Below the pieces are notes generated by a model. The model was not told the origin of the DNA, ran no database searches, and worked only from the letters and a program-made list of their open reading frames with translations. A DNA stretch of 64,000 nucleotides, taken from the NCBI GenBank assembly GCA_907165275.2, contig OU015672.1:8662501-8726500 (forward strand), in the 5' to 3' direction. Made by a program: the position numbers and the translations under genes. The DNA is from Zygaena filipendulae. Its lineage: Eukaryota > Arthropoda > Insecta > Lepidoptera > Zygaenidae. This document shows positions 54,059 through 63,984 of this stretch, piece after piece. Numbering within the stretch: the first letter of the stretch is position 1; every line of letters begins with the position of its first letter.

Positions 54059-55029
54059 GAGTGGCATATAGCCACCTCGTTATACCCTCTGTGTTATTCT
54101 GATGTATAAGCTATATTATTGTAAAGTTTTATTAAAAAATCCATCCGGTACCTACTTTTCGCGTGAAAGAGTAACAAAAATCTATACATCCGTACAAAGA
54201 TAAACAAACCTTCGCGTATATAAGTAAGTAATAAGTATTAATATTCTTTATGCCATAAGACACGTTTGTAAATGTATTTTTTTTTCGTGGTGCGTTATTT
54301 TAATACGACATGTTATGGTCATAGTGAATAAGGGCTCTGTACACAGCGAAACACGACCGTTAATCTCGGGTGACGTCGCGTGACGTCACATCACTCGTTA
54401 ATCACACTGATTTTTTTTTAATACATACATAATATATTATTTTGTTGGCTTAATTTGTTCCTGAAAGCGGCACTTTTTTAGAGACTTTTAATACATATAT
54501 TTTTTTGCGTGTTTCATAATTTTGACAGCGGTTTTGTGTGTTATTAAGCTTCATGGTATACATATACCGGGTGTCCCAGAAATGGTGAATTAAACTGCTA
54601 TGGGAGGCAGCTTGACTAATGTCATATCCATAAAAAAATATAAAAAAAACTGGGTGTTACATTGAGCGAGGGACCTATTCAAACTCTGGACAACTCATGC
54701 AACTAAAAAGAACATAATAATATACATTTTTTAAAAAATAAGTGATTAATCTGATTATGTTGGCTTGTCAGTGACAATCCAAAGGAAAGAGGCCCTGATA
54801 GATATTTAAGGTAATGACCCGTTTCGCCATAATTGAAGAAGTAGATGAAGAGATTTTTGTAAGAAACATTGTCATTGGCAAATTATATTTTTATAGACGC
54901 CATTATTAAAGAAGAAGAAGAAGAAGATAATGACCTTTGTCCGTCAGATTCAAAATACTTCTTTCTTACAAGTTACACTTACTGTATAATAATTAGCAAA
55001 AAAGTTCATATTATAATATTATGTAGCTA
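54059..55029. other. no gene seen
   Basis: ACCGGGTGTCCCAGAAATGG at 54568 resembles the terminal sequence of widespread insect repeats, but no partner end was found. A (GAA)n tract lies at 54907-54929. GTGACGTCGCGTGACGTCAC at 54370 holds two TGACGTCR motifs. Confidence 0.35.
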
Positions 55030-55240
55030 GCTAGCTTAGCTTTTGCCTACGACTTCATCCGCGTGGTAGTAGAAATCAGACATCAAAAAGGTAAAAATGA
55101 AATGGTTGGGTCTAGAAATTTATTGACCTGAAATTTCTTCTAAGTGAACACATTGTTCCGTACAAACTTTGCAACCCCTTTTCACCAACTTAGGGGTTGA
55201 ATTTTGAAAAGTTCTTTCTTAGTGCACAACTACGTCAATT
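55030..55240 (-). mobile_element. Helitron-type copy, CTTAGGGGTTGAATTTT subfamily
   Basis: AGCTTTTGCCTACGACTTCA, CCTGAAATTTCTTC, TTCACCAACTTAGGGGTTGA, TTCTTTCTTAGTGCACAACT. Counterpart of 24638-24870. Confidence 0.6.
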
Positions 55241-55313
55241 AATAAATATTTGTGCAAATATTCATGGTTCTGGAGTCTGGACCCAAAGCGATTTCAGCCA
55301 GTTTCTCCTTTTA

Positions 55314-55525
55314 TCCTACTAATATTATAAATGTGAAAGTGTAAATGTTTGGATGTTTAGATGTTTGGATGTTTGTAACTCAATCACGCAAAAACGGCTG
55401 AATGTATTTGGATGAAATTTGGCATGCACGTTGTCAGGGGTACAGAGGACATAGGGAACTTTTTATCCCGGAATTCCCGGGGGAAATCCGAAAGTACCGT
55501 GGGTGAAACCGCGGGGCACAGCAAG
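55314..55525 (+). mobile_element. Helitron-type copy, near full length
   Basis: A|TCCTACTAATATTATAAATG, GGATGTTTAGATGTTTGGAT, GGAATTCCCGGGGGAAATCC, GGTGAAACCGCGGGGCACAG, CAAG in place of CTAG. Confidence 0.85.
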
Positions 55526-55536
55526 TATAATCTTAA

Positions 55537-55826
55537 TCTTAATATATATAAATTACGCGTGTCACGTTGTTTGTCCGCGATGGACTCCGAAACTACTGAA
55601 TCGATCGTGATGAAATTTCGTCACTATGTTGTATTTGGCCCAACTTAAAAGATAGGACAGTTTTTATCCCGGAATTCCCGCGGTACCTCCGGAATTATTG
55701 CGGGAAGAGCTAATCACCGTAAACTACTGTCAGGGGTACAAAGAAGGACATAGAGTAGGCACTTTTTCCCGGAATTCCCGCGGGTAATCCGAAAGTACCG
55801 CGGGTGAAACCGCGCGGGACAGCTAG
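55537..55826 (+). mobile_element. Helitron-type copy, TGTCACGTTGTTTG subfamily, full length
   Basis: A|TCTTAATATATATAAATTAC, GTCCGCGATGGACTCCGAAA, TTCCCGCGGTACCTCCGG, a second palindrome TTCCCGCGGGTAATCCG, GTGAAACCGCGCGGGACAG, CTAG|T. Confidence 0.88.
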
Positions 55827-56260
55827 TTAGTATATACATATATACATAATATAGATTGGGCTTCCAATAACGACAAAGGATAATTAATCAATGCTAATCC
55901 CGCCTAATCGAGCACTAATGACGACTTAAGGCGCTTCCGCACCACTACCTCCTGGCTCCTACACTACCCACTTAATAAAATGGATCGACTCGGATCACCC
56001 TACGCCGGCGGAGGGTTAACAAAAGCCAATATAATAAATTAACGTCAATTTTCTATACAATTACAACCTATATTGCTATTTAATTTAAAATTGCCAATAT
56101 TTCTCTTCTTCTTCTCTTTATCCTTCAAATCTGTCCTCTAGTTCCTGAGATTAGCGCGTTCAAACAAACAAACAAACTCTTCAGCTTTATAATATTAGTA
56201 AGTATGGATTATTAGGTACAATCATATTTTTAATACCTATGTAATATGTATATTATATAA
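55827..56260. other. no gene seen
   Basis: GC-richer at 55880-56020. AAACAAACAAACAAACTC and TTTATAATATTAGTAAGTAT at 56163-56203 are the 5' end of a minus-strand Helitron copy. Confidence 0.35.
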
Positions 56261-56459
56261 TCTTCCTAATATTATAAATGTGAAAGTGTGGATGTTTGGA
56301 TGTTTGTTACTCAATCACGCAAAAACGGCTGAACGGATTTGGATGAAATTTGGCATGCACGTTGTCAAAGGGACAAAGAAGGACATAGGGTACTTTTTAT
56401 CCCGGAATTTTCGCGAGAACTCCGAAATTGCGGCGGGTGAAACCGCGAGGCACAGCTAG
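56261..56459 (+). mobile_element. Helitron-type copy, full length
   Basis: A|TCTTCCTAATATTATAAATG, AAAACGGCTGAACGGATTTG, GAATTTTCGCGAGAACTCC, GGTGAAACCGCGAGGCACAG, CTAG|T. 199 bp, the clearest complete example in the window. Confidence 0.92.
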
Positions 56460-56492
56460 TATAGGTCCTATACTATAGATATACGTTATAAG

Positions 56493-56540
56493 CACACCCA
56501 GACTGGAGAGTGGGAGGTACTCTGTTTTCTTCACACAATC
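56493..56540 (-). repeat. SINE 3' fragment
   Basis: GCACACCCAGACTGGAGAGT, then TTCACACAATCGA. Matches the tRNA-unrelated end of 6701-6822. Confidence 0.55.
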
Positions 56541-56993
56541 GACAATCAACATCAAAACAACTTTAACCCGATCATTTACACAGGTGATCGAAACAAATGG
56601 TATATAATGACGTGTAAAAGTTGGGAAATAAACCACAGTAAGTACTTATCCCATCAAAAACATAAATGTGAAAGTGGAAGTCAAGTTCAGTATTAAGCTT
56701 AAGCTTAGTTGTCGACTTCACCGACAAAAGAATTGATATCTAAATAGGTGTCAAGTTCTGTAGATAATCCTGAAATATATTCAAAGGAGCATACAACTTG
56801 ACTAGTTTTCACACACAAGTTATCTTATATTTGGCTAAAAACTATAGTATAAATATTTGTGATATTGGCTTGTTTTTACCAGCAAACCAAATATTAAAGG
56901 AGCAATATCTATTGACCTTACAGTATAAAAACAGTAACTTGCTCATAATAATATAAAGAAGATACATAATTTGACTTAGATCTATAACCTATA
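56541..56993. other. no gene seen
   Basis: AT-rich spacer. Confidence 0.3.
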
Positions 56994-57371
56994 CAACGTG
57001 TTAATGAATTAACTGAAAACTAGAAAGTAGTTTGCTCAGAATCGACTTCCGAATCGATCGCATCATGTTTTCGATCGCATCATGTTTTAATATAGGTTAT
57101 GTTTTTTCATTTTTACTAGTCCATGTCTGAATGATTTAGAACACAATATTTGACGCGTACGCCGCCCGCAGCAAAAAATCGATTCGGTCGTTGAAACGTA
57201 GGCGCCGGCGTAGCGCTTGAAATCTCGTAGATAAGTCTACGATACGAGATAAACTAATGTTGAATAACTTTTAAACTATTGATTTTTTCGACATAAATTA
57301 TATTTTAGTCACATTATTGTCTATTTTTAAATGGGGTGTATCACATTTTTGGTTTATTCATTAACACGTTG
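56994..57371 (+). mobile_element. TA-flanked MITE (CAACGTGTTAATGAATTAAC), copy c
   Basis: Both ends present with TA outside. It carries a 17-bp direct duplication of CGATCGCATCATGTTTT at 57055-57088 that other copies lack. GACGCGTACGCCGCCCGCAG inside. Confidence 0.88.
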
Positions 57372-57449
57372 TATAAGTAAGTATATACGGTACTTAGTAC
57401 TTACATAACTTGCGGGCTTGTCACCGAATTCATACCAATCAGTGGTAGC

Positions 57450-57545
57450 ATAAACTAATAATAATATTACGTGTGTTTTTGTCTTTTGGATTAAATCGGT
57501 ATTTTGTTATTTTTAGCCTTTTTTCATGACGTTAAAAATAAAATA
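57450..57545 (+). repeat. dispersed repeat (TCGGTATTTTGTT type), copy 3
   Basis: AATAATATTACGTGTGTTTT, CTTTTGGATTAAATCGGTAT, TTTTGTTATTTTTAGCC. Confidence 0.55.
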
Positions 57546-57631
57546 TGTGTTATCTATTATATCATGGCCGACTTCCTGTTAATATAGGATACGCTACTTC
57601 AGCTTATTAATCAATGAAATTCGTACCTATA

Positions 57632-58315
57632 CAACATGTTAATGAATTGACTCAAAACCTGATATAAACCATTTAAAAAAATAAACAATAATAAGATTAA
57701 AATATAAATTACGTCGAATAATTTTAATCGTCTAAAATTTATTCAACATTAGTTTGGAGGTGACCTATCTACGAAATTTCAAGCACTACGCCAGCGCCTA
57801 AGCTACATGTCTATGACCGATTCGATTTTTTTCTACGGGCACCGTACGCGCCATATTGTATTCTAAATAATTGAGACATGGGCTAGTTAGTAAAAATGAA
57901 AAAAATATAACATGTAATAAAACACGGTGCGGTCGATTCGGAAGTCGATTCTGAACAAACTACTTTCTGGTTTTCAGTCCTATCCTAGTTTAACTCCTAA
58001 TGTATCTGTACGGTAGTTTATTGCTGGGTACGGCTCATTGTTCTCACATAATTAATTGCAAGTTGAGTTACCACTAATTATATTATATATACAATCTATA
58101 TTGTAACTTTAAACTGACAGCGTGCTGCTGTAGAGTTTGTTGCGCAGCTTCTTTTCTTCAGCCATAGCACTAGGAAGCTGTGAGGGGTGGATATTTTATG
58201 GGTGCTGTCATGGTAGCTGTAGTTATATTGACGTCAAAAAGAGCCACATTATGGGCCAAATTTGAATAAAGGATTTGGCTTTGACTTTGACTTCAGTCAA
58301 TTCATAAACACGTTG
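57632..58315 (-). mobile_element. TA-flanked MITE, copy d, split by a LINE end
   Basis: CAACATGTTAATGAATTGAC on the left. The right end TCAATTCATAAACACGTTG is displaced to 58297-58315, with TA outside both. The interruption is 57979-58291. Opposite orientation to copy c, 260 bp away. Confidence 0.85.
57979..58291 (+). mobile_element. 5'-truncated LINE inserted in a MITE
   Basis: TTCAGT is duplicated at 57973-57978 and 58292-58297. The insert ends GAATAAAGGATTTGGC(TTTGAC)n, a LINE-type tail. About 313 bp, no clear coding remnant. Confidence 0.82.
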
Positions 58316-58544
58316 TATATAGTGAACGGTGTTTTCCATTACAAAACAACAGATCGCTTTTTCCGAAGGCCATGAGTTAGATAAAGTCGTTAACTACACA
58401 AAGATAATTATTTGCACAGGTGATCAATAGGTATATATAAGATGTTATAATCGTGTTAGAACTCACAGTAGATGACAAAGAAATAACTGCAACATGAAGT
58501 TTATGATAATATGTAAGTGACTATATATTATAAAATAAAACAAA
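58316..58544. other. spacer
   Basis: AT-rich, no feature seen. Confidence 0.3.
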
Positions 58545-58830
58545 GTACTCCACCTTCATTGTCTTCCTGTCCGTTCGCGATAAACTCAAAAACTACTGAA
58601 CTGATTTTCATGCGGTTTCCACCAATAGATAAAGTGATTCATAAGAAAGGTTTACGTATATAATGTTTTGTGTAAATTGGTTGATATATAACGATAATTG
58701 CAGGAAGTGTCAGAAAAAGTCAAGCCGCCTTCGTTGTCAGGCGTACCAAAAGAGGACATTGGGGTACTTTTTATCCCGGAATTACCGCGGTGACTCCGAA
58801 ATTAACGCGGGTGAAACCACGGGGAAAGAT
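58545..58830 (+). mobile_element. Helitron-type copy, CAAAAACTACTGAACTG subfamily
   Basis: AAAGTACTCCACCTTCATTG, CGATAAACTCAAAAACTACT, CCACCAATAGATAAAGTGAT, TTACCGCGGTGACTCCG, GCGGGTGAAACCACGGGGAA. The terminal CTAG is lost. Confidence 0.7.
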
Positions 58831-58983
58831 TGTTTTTGAATTTTTAATGAAACCACAGATTACATTTAGTAAAGTTACTTACCTATAACCTACAAAAGTA
58901 CAAAAGATCCCAAGGGTCGAAGTGCCGAGGCTTTGCTTGCCCACCCCATTGTCTACCTATAACCTACAGTTCCGTGATAGAAC

Positions 58984-59909
58984 TGTAGCGGAGGTATTGC
59001 GAGCAGGTAGGTATTAAACTCACATTGATGTAGAAAATGGAATTTTGGAAGTGATTTATTGTTAAAAACTTAGCGCTATATATACAGAAAACCTTAAAAC
59101 TAACAACCAATCAAAAACACAACATTAAATATTTACAACCAAACAACCAATGAGAAATCGTACATTAAATGGCGGACAGATTGGAGCGAGATGCTAGTTT
59201 CTAGAATTTCATAGTCTCCTCTGGTCGCACACTCGCACCGCGCATGCGCGGGGTGCGCGGCGCGGAGGACGCGGGCGGCGCGCGCGCAGGAGCTCAGTCC
59301 ACCGCGTCTCAAGCGCCAGTCGCCATCGATCGTTGAGAGCGCAAGGCCGCGCGTCTCGCGCCGGACCGCGAATCGTGGATGTGCGTGTGGTGCCGTACAG
59401 GTGTCTCCGACCGAGTAGTTCCATGGTGCTTGATGGTGTACAACAGCGTCGCAAGATCCAGGCGATTAAAACGGCTCTTTTCAGGGCCACTCTTTCCATT
59501 TTGATGTACTGCCTGATCTTGCTTGCGTAGTTACTTCAGTGAGTGTGACCCAGGAACGTGACGTCGCTTGACTGTTCCTTCGAATCTCCAGCGAGGTCGT
59601 CTTTTTCAAGATTGCTCCTCGCACTTTCCTCTGTCTGGAATTCGTTGGAATTGAGTCAGCTAGGCAATAAAGAATAACATAACAAGTTGTCCGTGTCCTG
59701 TTTCTTTCTTGTGATTTGATAATAAGGTGATTCCACTGTGTATGTTATTTCTCTCTTGCTCCTTCAACCTTCCTGATCCTTAATCCAATTCCCCGGTAAA
59801 GGTATGTTGCGTACACGGTTTGGTAATGGTAGGTACATGGAGGTAAACCGCTGTGAAGCATGTAAGTATTTTCGTAAGTATTTCTGTGCTCATGTGCAAG
59901 GTGTGCACA
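58984..59909 (-). repeat. 3' LTR (926 bp)
   Basis: Begins on the minus strand at TGTGCACACCTTGCAC just after the polypurine tract and ends CAATACCTCCGCTACA, giving TG...CA ends. A very GC-rich CpG-dense block lies at 59217-59300. Near its end are a TATA-like TATATATA (59077-59084) and an AATAAA (59055-59060). The minus open frame of 96 codons in it is not a recognised gene. Confidence 0.88.
59055..59084 (-). promoter_or_regulatory. putative LTR TATA box and poly(A) signal
   Basis: On the minus strand TATATATAGCGC is followed 16 bases later by AATAAA. The spacing would place the start of transcription just beyond the poly(A) signal. Assigned from sequence alone. Confidence 0.45.
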
Positions 59910-59924
59910 GTATCCCCCTTCAAG
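59910..59924 (-). other. polypurine tract
   Basis: CTTGAAGGGGGATAC on the minus strand, directly before the 3' LTR and overlapping the pol stop. It is the expected primer for plus-strand synthesis. Confidence 0.75.
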
Positions 59925-62900
59925 CAAAGCGTACGGTTTTCTTCACGACTCGTCCGCTCCGGGTGATGTAAGGTGACGTAGGTAAGACAGCTGGAGTCGA
60001 ATTCCTTGTTTCACGTGTTTCGACTGGATCACGGTTCGGTGAACTCGATCTCTTGCGTTCCGACGTGACGTCAGTGTCGCTCGTGCTTACGTCTTCTTCG
60101 TTAAGTAGGTAGGCAGGCTTGAGTCTATCCAGTGATATCACGGTTGTGCGTAGTGGTAACTGTATCTTGAAATACTTCTCGTGACGTTGTAGAACTTGAT
60201 AGGGTCCGTCATATGGCGGAGTCAATGGCGGTCTGACCGCGTCGTTTCGAACGAAAACGTGTGTACACGTAGCTAGGTTCTTGTGTACGAACGTAGGTCG
60301 TGACGTTGTGGTACGATTTGTGGGTATTAACGTTGCCATTGTTCGGCTTAGCCGTTGCACGTATTCTGCATCTTCGATTTTCGACTGTGTAGGTACGAAA
60401 AAATCGGACGGTATTCGTAGTGTTGCGCCGTAGGTCATCAGTGCAGGGCTGAGATTATCTTCTCGTAGTGCGGTGCGTAAACCAAATAGTACGGTGGGCA
60501 ACTCGTCTACCCATGTTGTGGTTGCACCGCGCGCCATGAGAGCTGCCTTCATTGTACGATGAAGTCGTTCTACTTTTCCGTTTGACTGGGCGTGATAACT
60601 TGTAGTGCGGATTCTAGATATACCCCATCTCTTCAGTAGTGTGTTGAATAGTGCTGACTCAAAATTTTGTGCTCTGTCTGTCGTAATTCTGAGCGGGACG
60701 CCAAATCGCACTATCCAGTTCTCGTAGAGGGCTTTTGCGACGCTTTCTGCGGTGATGTCTTGAACTGGAACAGCTTCCGGCCATCTGGTGCGTCTGTCTA
60801 TTATGGTGACGCAAAACTTGAAATCGTGCGATAATCGTAGCGGTCCCACGACGTCTATGTGTATGTGTTCGAAACGTTGAGAAGGTGGAAACTCTGCCAG
60901 AGGAGTGACGACGTGACGATGTACCTTGCTGCGCTGACAGTCGATACATGCTTTGGCCCATGTTGCTACATCTTTGTTCATAGCTGGCCAGAAAAATTTC
61001 GATGCTATCTGCTTCCGTGTGGTTCTTGCCCCGGGGTGACATAGCCCGTGTTGCGCTTTGAATGCGGCATAGCGGTATGTTTTAGGTAAATACGGACGGG
61101 GTGACGTAGTCGATAGCTCGCATGTGATTGGTCGGTCGAGTCCGGGAAGAGTTACTTCGGCGAATTTCAAGTTGGGTTGTTTCTTTAGATTTCTCAAGTC
61201 TTCGTCGTTGCTTTGGTCTATTGCAAGTTGGTTGTAGTCTATGACATTTGGGTTCTGGATGTCTTCGATTCGTGATAATGCGTCGGCGATTGGATTTTCT
61301 TCACCTTTGATGTACTTGATACTCGAACAAAATTGAGATATGAAATGTAGCTGCCGTTCTCGTCTCGGTGTGTCGCTACTACTGGCGGGTCTGCTGAGTG
61401 CGAAAGAGAGAGGCTTGTGATCGGTGAGTATAGTTACTTCGCAGCCTTCGATTAGTCTTCTGAAGTGTTTTACAGCCATGTACATGGCTAATAATTCGCG
61501 ATCGTACACGCTGTAGCGGCGTTGCGTAGGGCTCATTGACTTCGAGAAGAATGCTAATGGTTTCCAGTTGTTCTCAACCTTTTGTTGTAGTACTGCGCCT
61601 AAACTGTGATCCGAGGCGTCTGTCATTATAGCGAGTTTGCAACCGTGAACGGGGTAGCTTAACGTTGTTGCTTCGGTAATGCTTTGGCGGCATTTTTCAA
61701 AAGCTTCGTTCGCTTCCGGTGTCCATTCTATTGGCGTTTTGTCATTCTTTTTCTTGTTGTGAAGAAACTTGTTGAGTTCGTGTTGATGATCGGCTTGATG
61801 AGGTAGGCAATCTCGGTAAAAATTAAGCATGCCTAGGAAGCGTCGTAGTTCGACGATTGTCTTCGGTTTCGGATACGAGGAAATTGCTTCGATGCGATCT
61901 ATCGTAGGTTTGATACCGCTGGCGGAGACTTCGTAGCCTAGGAAGTTTATAGTTTCAACTCCAAACTGGCATTTGTCGACGTTGAGTGTGACGCCGTGTT
62001 TGTCGAGACGTTCTAAGACTTGATGGAGAAGCTTCTTATGGTTGTTTTCATCTTCAGAAAATAGGAGAATGTCGTCGACGAAACAGAAACAGTCTTCTAT
62101 ACCTCGGAGAACTTGATGCATGAATCTTTGAAAGGTTTGACTTGCGTTGCGTAGACCGAACGTCATGCATGTAAATTCGTATAGCCCGAACGGAGTGATT
62201 ATGGCTGTTTTCTGTGCATCTTCTTTACTCGCCATGGGAATCCAGTAGTAAGCCATCTTGAGATCAAGTTTCGAAAATATTTTTTTGTTGTTGAGTGGGT
62301 ACGTGAAATCTTGAATGCGTGGTATCGGATAGCGATCGGGTTGCGTCACTGCGTTTAATCTTCGGTAGTCGCCGCATACACGAAGTCCGCCGTCTTTTTT
62401 CGTGACGACGTGTAGAGGGCTGGCCCATGGACTGCTTGAAGGTCTGCAAATGCCAATCTCCATCATCCGATCAAATTCGGCTTTTGCGGCGTTGTATTTG
62501 TCGGGCGGTAGAGGGCGGGCGCGTGCCGAAAGCGGAGGACCCGTCGTTTCGATGTGATGTACGACGTCATGTTTGGCTGGCTGCTTAAGAGACATGGGTC
62601 GGAGAACGCCAGGAAAATGCTTCAAGATATCGTGATATTGTTGGTCGGAGCTCACGATGCGAATGGACTCGGCGGTTGTTGATACTTCAGTGGCGTCGAC
62701 GGTAAGCTTGGTTTCGTCGTCGATTAATTTTTTTCTGTGAAGATCCACAAGGAGCTTGTAGTGACGTAAGAAGTCTGCACCCAATATGGAAGTCTTCACG
62801 TCTGCGACAATAAATGTCCAGGTGAAACTGCGCCGTAGTCCCAGGTTGAGCTTGATTGTTTTCTCGCCGTAGGTATTTATCGGTGTGTTGTTTGCCGCGT

Positions 62901-63078
62901 AAAGTTTGTAGGTATGTGCGGCCTTTTTCTTAGTTTTCGATGTTGCAGCCCAAACAGATATATCTGCGCCAGTGTCCACGAGGAAACGTTCGTGTGAGTC
63001 GCGATCATGAACACAAAGGCGGTTGCTGATCTTGGGGACACCGACGTCCGCCGCGGTCGGTGTCGACGTTAGTTTTCC
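59920..63078 (-). CDS. pol: Pol polyprotein: protease, reverse transcriptase, RNase H, integrase
   Basis: The frame stays open from the gag end (63078) to TGA at 59920, about 1050 codons. Numbering from the GTG at 62979: protease DTGAD at 2-6; reverse transcriptase from about 165, with LDLKMAY (catalytic D239) and FVDD at 300-303; RNase H with D454 (TDASD), E495 and D520; integrase zinc motif H644, H648, C678, C681; core D709, D768 and E804 with 35 residues between the last two. All key residues are present and no stop or frameshift was seen. GTG is not a start: upstream codons (ending DRDSHERFLV) are the normal lead-in to the protease, so Pol is made as a Gag-Pol fusion by frameshifting. Domain order PR-RT-RH-IN is that of Ty3/gypsy elements. 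Note AYYWIPM where many relatives have AYHQIP. Confidence 0.95.
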   Translation of the reverse strand, partial: GKLTSTPTAADVGVPKISNRLCVHDRDSHERFLVDTGADISVWAATSKTKKKAAHTYKLYAANNTPINTYGEKTIKLNLGLRRSFTWTFIVADVKTSILGADFLRHYKLLVDLHRKKLIDDETKLTVDATEVSTTAESIRIVSSDQQYHDILKHFPGVLRPMSLKQPAKHDVVHHIETTGPPLSARARPLPPDKYNAAKAEFDRMMEIGICRPSSSPWASPLHVVTKKDGGLRVCGDYRRLNAVTQPDRYPIPRIQDFTYPLNNKKIFSKLDLKMAYYWIPMASKEDAQKTAIITPFGLYEFTCMTFGLRNASQTFQRFMHQVLRGIEDCFCFVDDILLFSEDENNHKKLLHQVLERLDKHGVTLNVDKCQFGVETINFLGYEVSASGIKPTIDRIEAISSYPKPKTIVELRRFLGMLNFYRDCLPHQADHQHELNKFLHNKKKNDKTPIEWTPEANEAFEKCRQSITEATTLSYPVHGCKLAIMTDASDHSLGAVLQQKVENNWKPLAFFSKSMSPTQRRYSVYDRELLAMYMAVKHFRRLIEGCEVTILTDHKPLSFALSRPASSSDTPRRERQLHFISQFCSSIKYIKGEENPIADALSRIEDIQNPNVIDYNQLAIDQSNDEDLRNLKKQPNLKFAEVTLPGLDRPITCELSTTSPRPYLPKTYRYAAFKAQHGLCHPGARTTRKQIASKFFWPAMNKDVATWAKACIDCQRSKVHRHVVTPLAEFPPSQRFEHIHIDVVGPLRLSHDFKFCVTIIDRRTRWPEAVPVQDITAESVAKALYENWIVRFGVPLRITTDRAQNFESALFNTLLKRWGISRIRTTSYHAQSNGKVERLHRTMKAALMARGATTTWVDELPTVLFGLRTALREDNLSPALMTYGATLRIPSDFFVPTQSKIEDAEYVQRLSRTMATLIPTNRTTTSRPTFVHKNLATCTHVFVRNDAVRPPLTPPYDGPYQVLQRHEKYFKIQLPLRTTVISLDRLKPAYLLNEEDVSTSDTDVTSERKRSSSPNRDPVETRETRNSTPAVLPTSPYITRSGRVVKKTVRFA

Positions 63079-63926
63079 GACGTCTTGTTACGTTGTGCGC
63101 ACGGTGACTCGCAGCGTATTGCCTTCTTGCCAAACTTGTGATGGTATCTGCATAACCACGTAGGATCGCCAGGCTTCACACGGGATGATGATGAGCGTGA
63201 GTGAGAGCGGTAGCGTCCGCGAAATGGTTGACGAGATGTTTGACGCGTGGTATGCCGTGCTCGCAATTCCGCCACTTGTAATGTGAGTTTTTCCAATCTT
63301 GATAGGATCTCTGAGTGCGGTGGCTCGCAGGTGCTGTTAGATGATGCTGCTGAAGAGGTTGCGTTTGATACTGCTGCCACGGTGTTGACGGGCGTGCTCC
63401 CGACGTACTCCATCATCCTGTCTGCCATTGCTGCTAACGTGTCGAGTGAAGATTCTTTGTTGATAGAGAGTACGCAGCGACAGTGGGCTGGCACGTAATT
63501 GAGCCACTCGATCTTCAAGCCTTCTTCAGTGATGAGGCCGTTATTGAGTTCTCTCATTTTTCGTAGCAGCACGCTGGGTTTCTGGTCGCCGATGTCTAAA
63601 CCGCTGATGAGCTTCTGAAAGTTCTCGACTTCTGATTTTTCGTACACGGTGAGTAGTCGATTTTTCACGGCTTCATATTTCCCTTTCTCAGGTGGGCTGT
63701 ATAGTAGGTCGGTGATGTGCTGTAGATCGGCCGGTTCTAGCTTAGACAGGACGTATCTGTATTTTTGGTCATCTGATGTCTTCAAGGGATCGATGACTGC
63801 CTCAAACTGGACGAACCAGGCTCTGGGAACGGTGCGCCAAAATGGAAGTAGTTTTGACTGCACGGAGATCGCAGCCAGGTCAGCGATTTTGGTTGTCTCG
63901 ACGATTTTTTGTTCTTGCTCGGCCAT
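63069..63926 (-). CDS. gag: Gag protein
   Basis: 285 codons from ATG (context GCTATGGCC) to TAA. The N-terminal 200 residues have the helical capsid style of arthropod gypsy Gag (LLPFWRTVPRAWFVQFEA near residues 26-43). An Arg/Ser-rich stretch follows, then a variant zinc-binding C-terminus C259-x3-H263-x8-C272-x3-C276 (WLCRYHHKFG...RCESPC) typical of insect gypsy-like Gag in place of the CCHC knuckle. It would form the particle and bind RNA. The ATG lies about 55 bases after the primer site, with no upstream ATG seen. Confidence 0.9.
   Translation of the reverse strand: MAEQEQKIVETTKIADLAAISVQSKLLPFWRTVPRAWFVQFEAVIDPLKTSDDQKYRYVLSKLEPADLQHITDLLYSPPEKGKYEAVKNRLLTVYEKSEVENFQKLISGLDIGDQKPSVLLRKMRELNNGLITEEGLKIEWLNYVPAHCRCVLSINKESSLDTLAAMADRMMEYVGSTPVNTVAAVSNATSSAASSNSTCEPPHSEILSRLEKLTLQVAELRARHTTRQTSRQPFRGRYRSHSRSSSSRVKPGDPTWLCRYHHKFGKKAIRCESPCAQRNKTSEN
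63072..63078 (-). promoter_or_regulatory. candidate -1 frameshift site
   Basis: On the minus strand G-GAA-AAC sits immediately before the gag TAA. The A-site codon AAC can slip to AAA, while the P-site match (GAA to GGA) is imperfect. pol is in the -1 frame relative to gag, as this predicts. No downstream pseudoknot was tested. Confidence 0.5.
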
Positions 63927-63966
63927 AGCTTCAGCCTTTTGTTGATTCCTTTTTTCTTCTTCTTTG

Positions 63967-63983
63967 TTGTCGGAGGGTCACCA
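63967..63983 (-). other. primer binding site
   Basis: TGGTGACCCTCCGACAA on the minus strand, one base after the LTR end. TGGTGACCC is complementary to a tRNA ending GGGTCACCA; animal tRNA-Trp has such an end, so tRNA-Trp is the suggested primer (inference). Confidence 0.6.
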
Positions 63984-63984
63984 C

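Noticed and set aside
54568..54600. Transposon end ACCGGGTGTCCCAGAAATGG
   Set aside because: Looks like a known type of insect repeat terminus, but no matching second end or copy was seen here.
59209..59499. 96-codon Arg-rich frame in the LTR
   Set aside because: GC-rich LTR sequence with no known domain, and an overlapping frame on the other strand.
59920..63078. Pol starting at 62979
   Set aside because: The codon there is GTG, and the preceding codons are the normal protease lead-in, so the frame begins further upstream by frameshift from gag.
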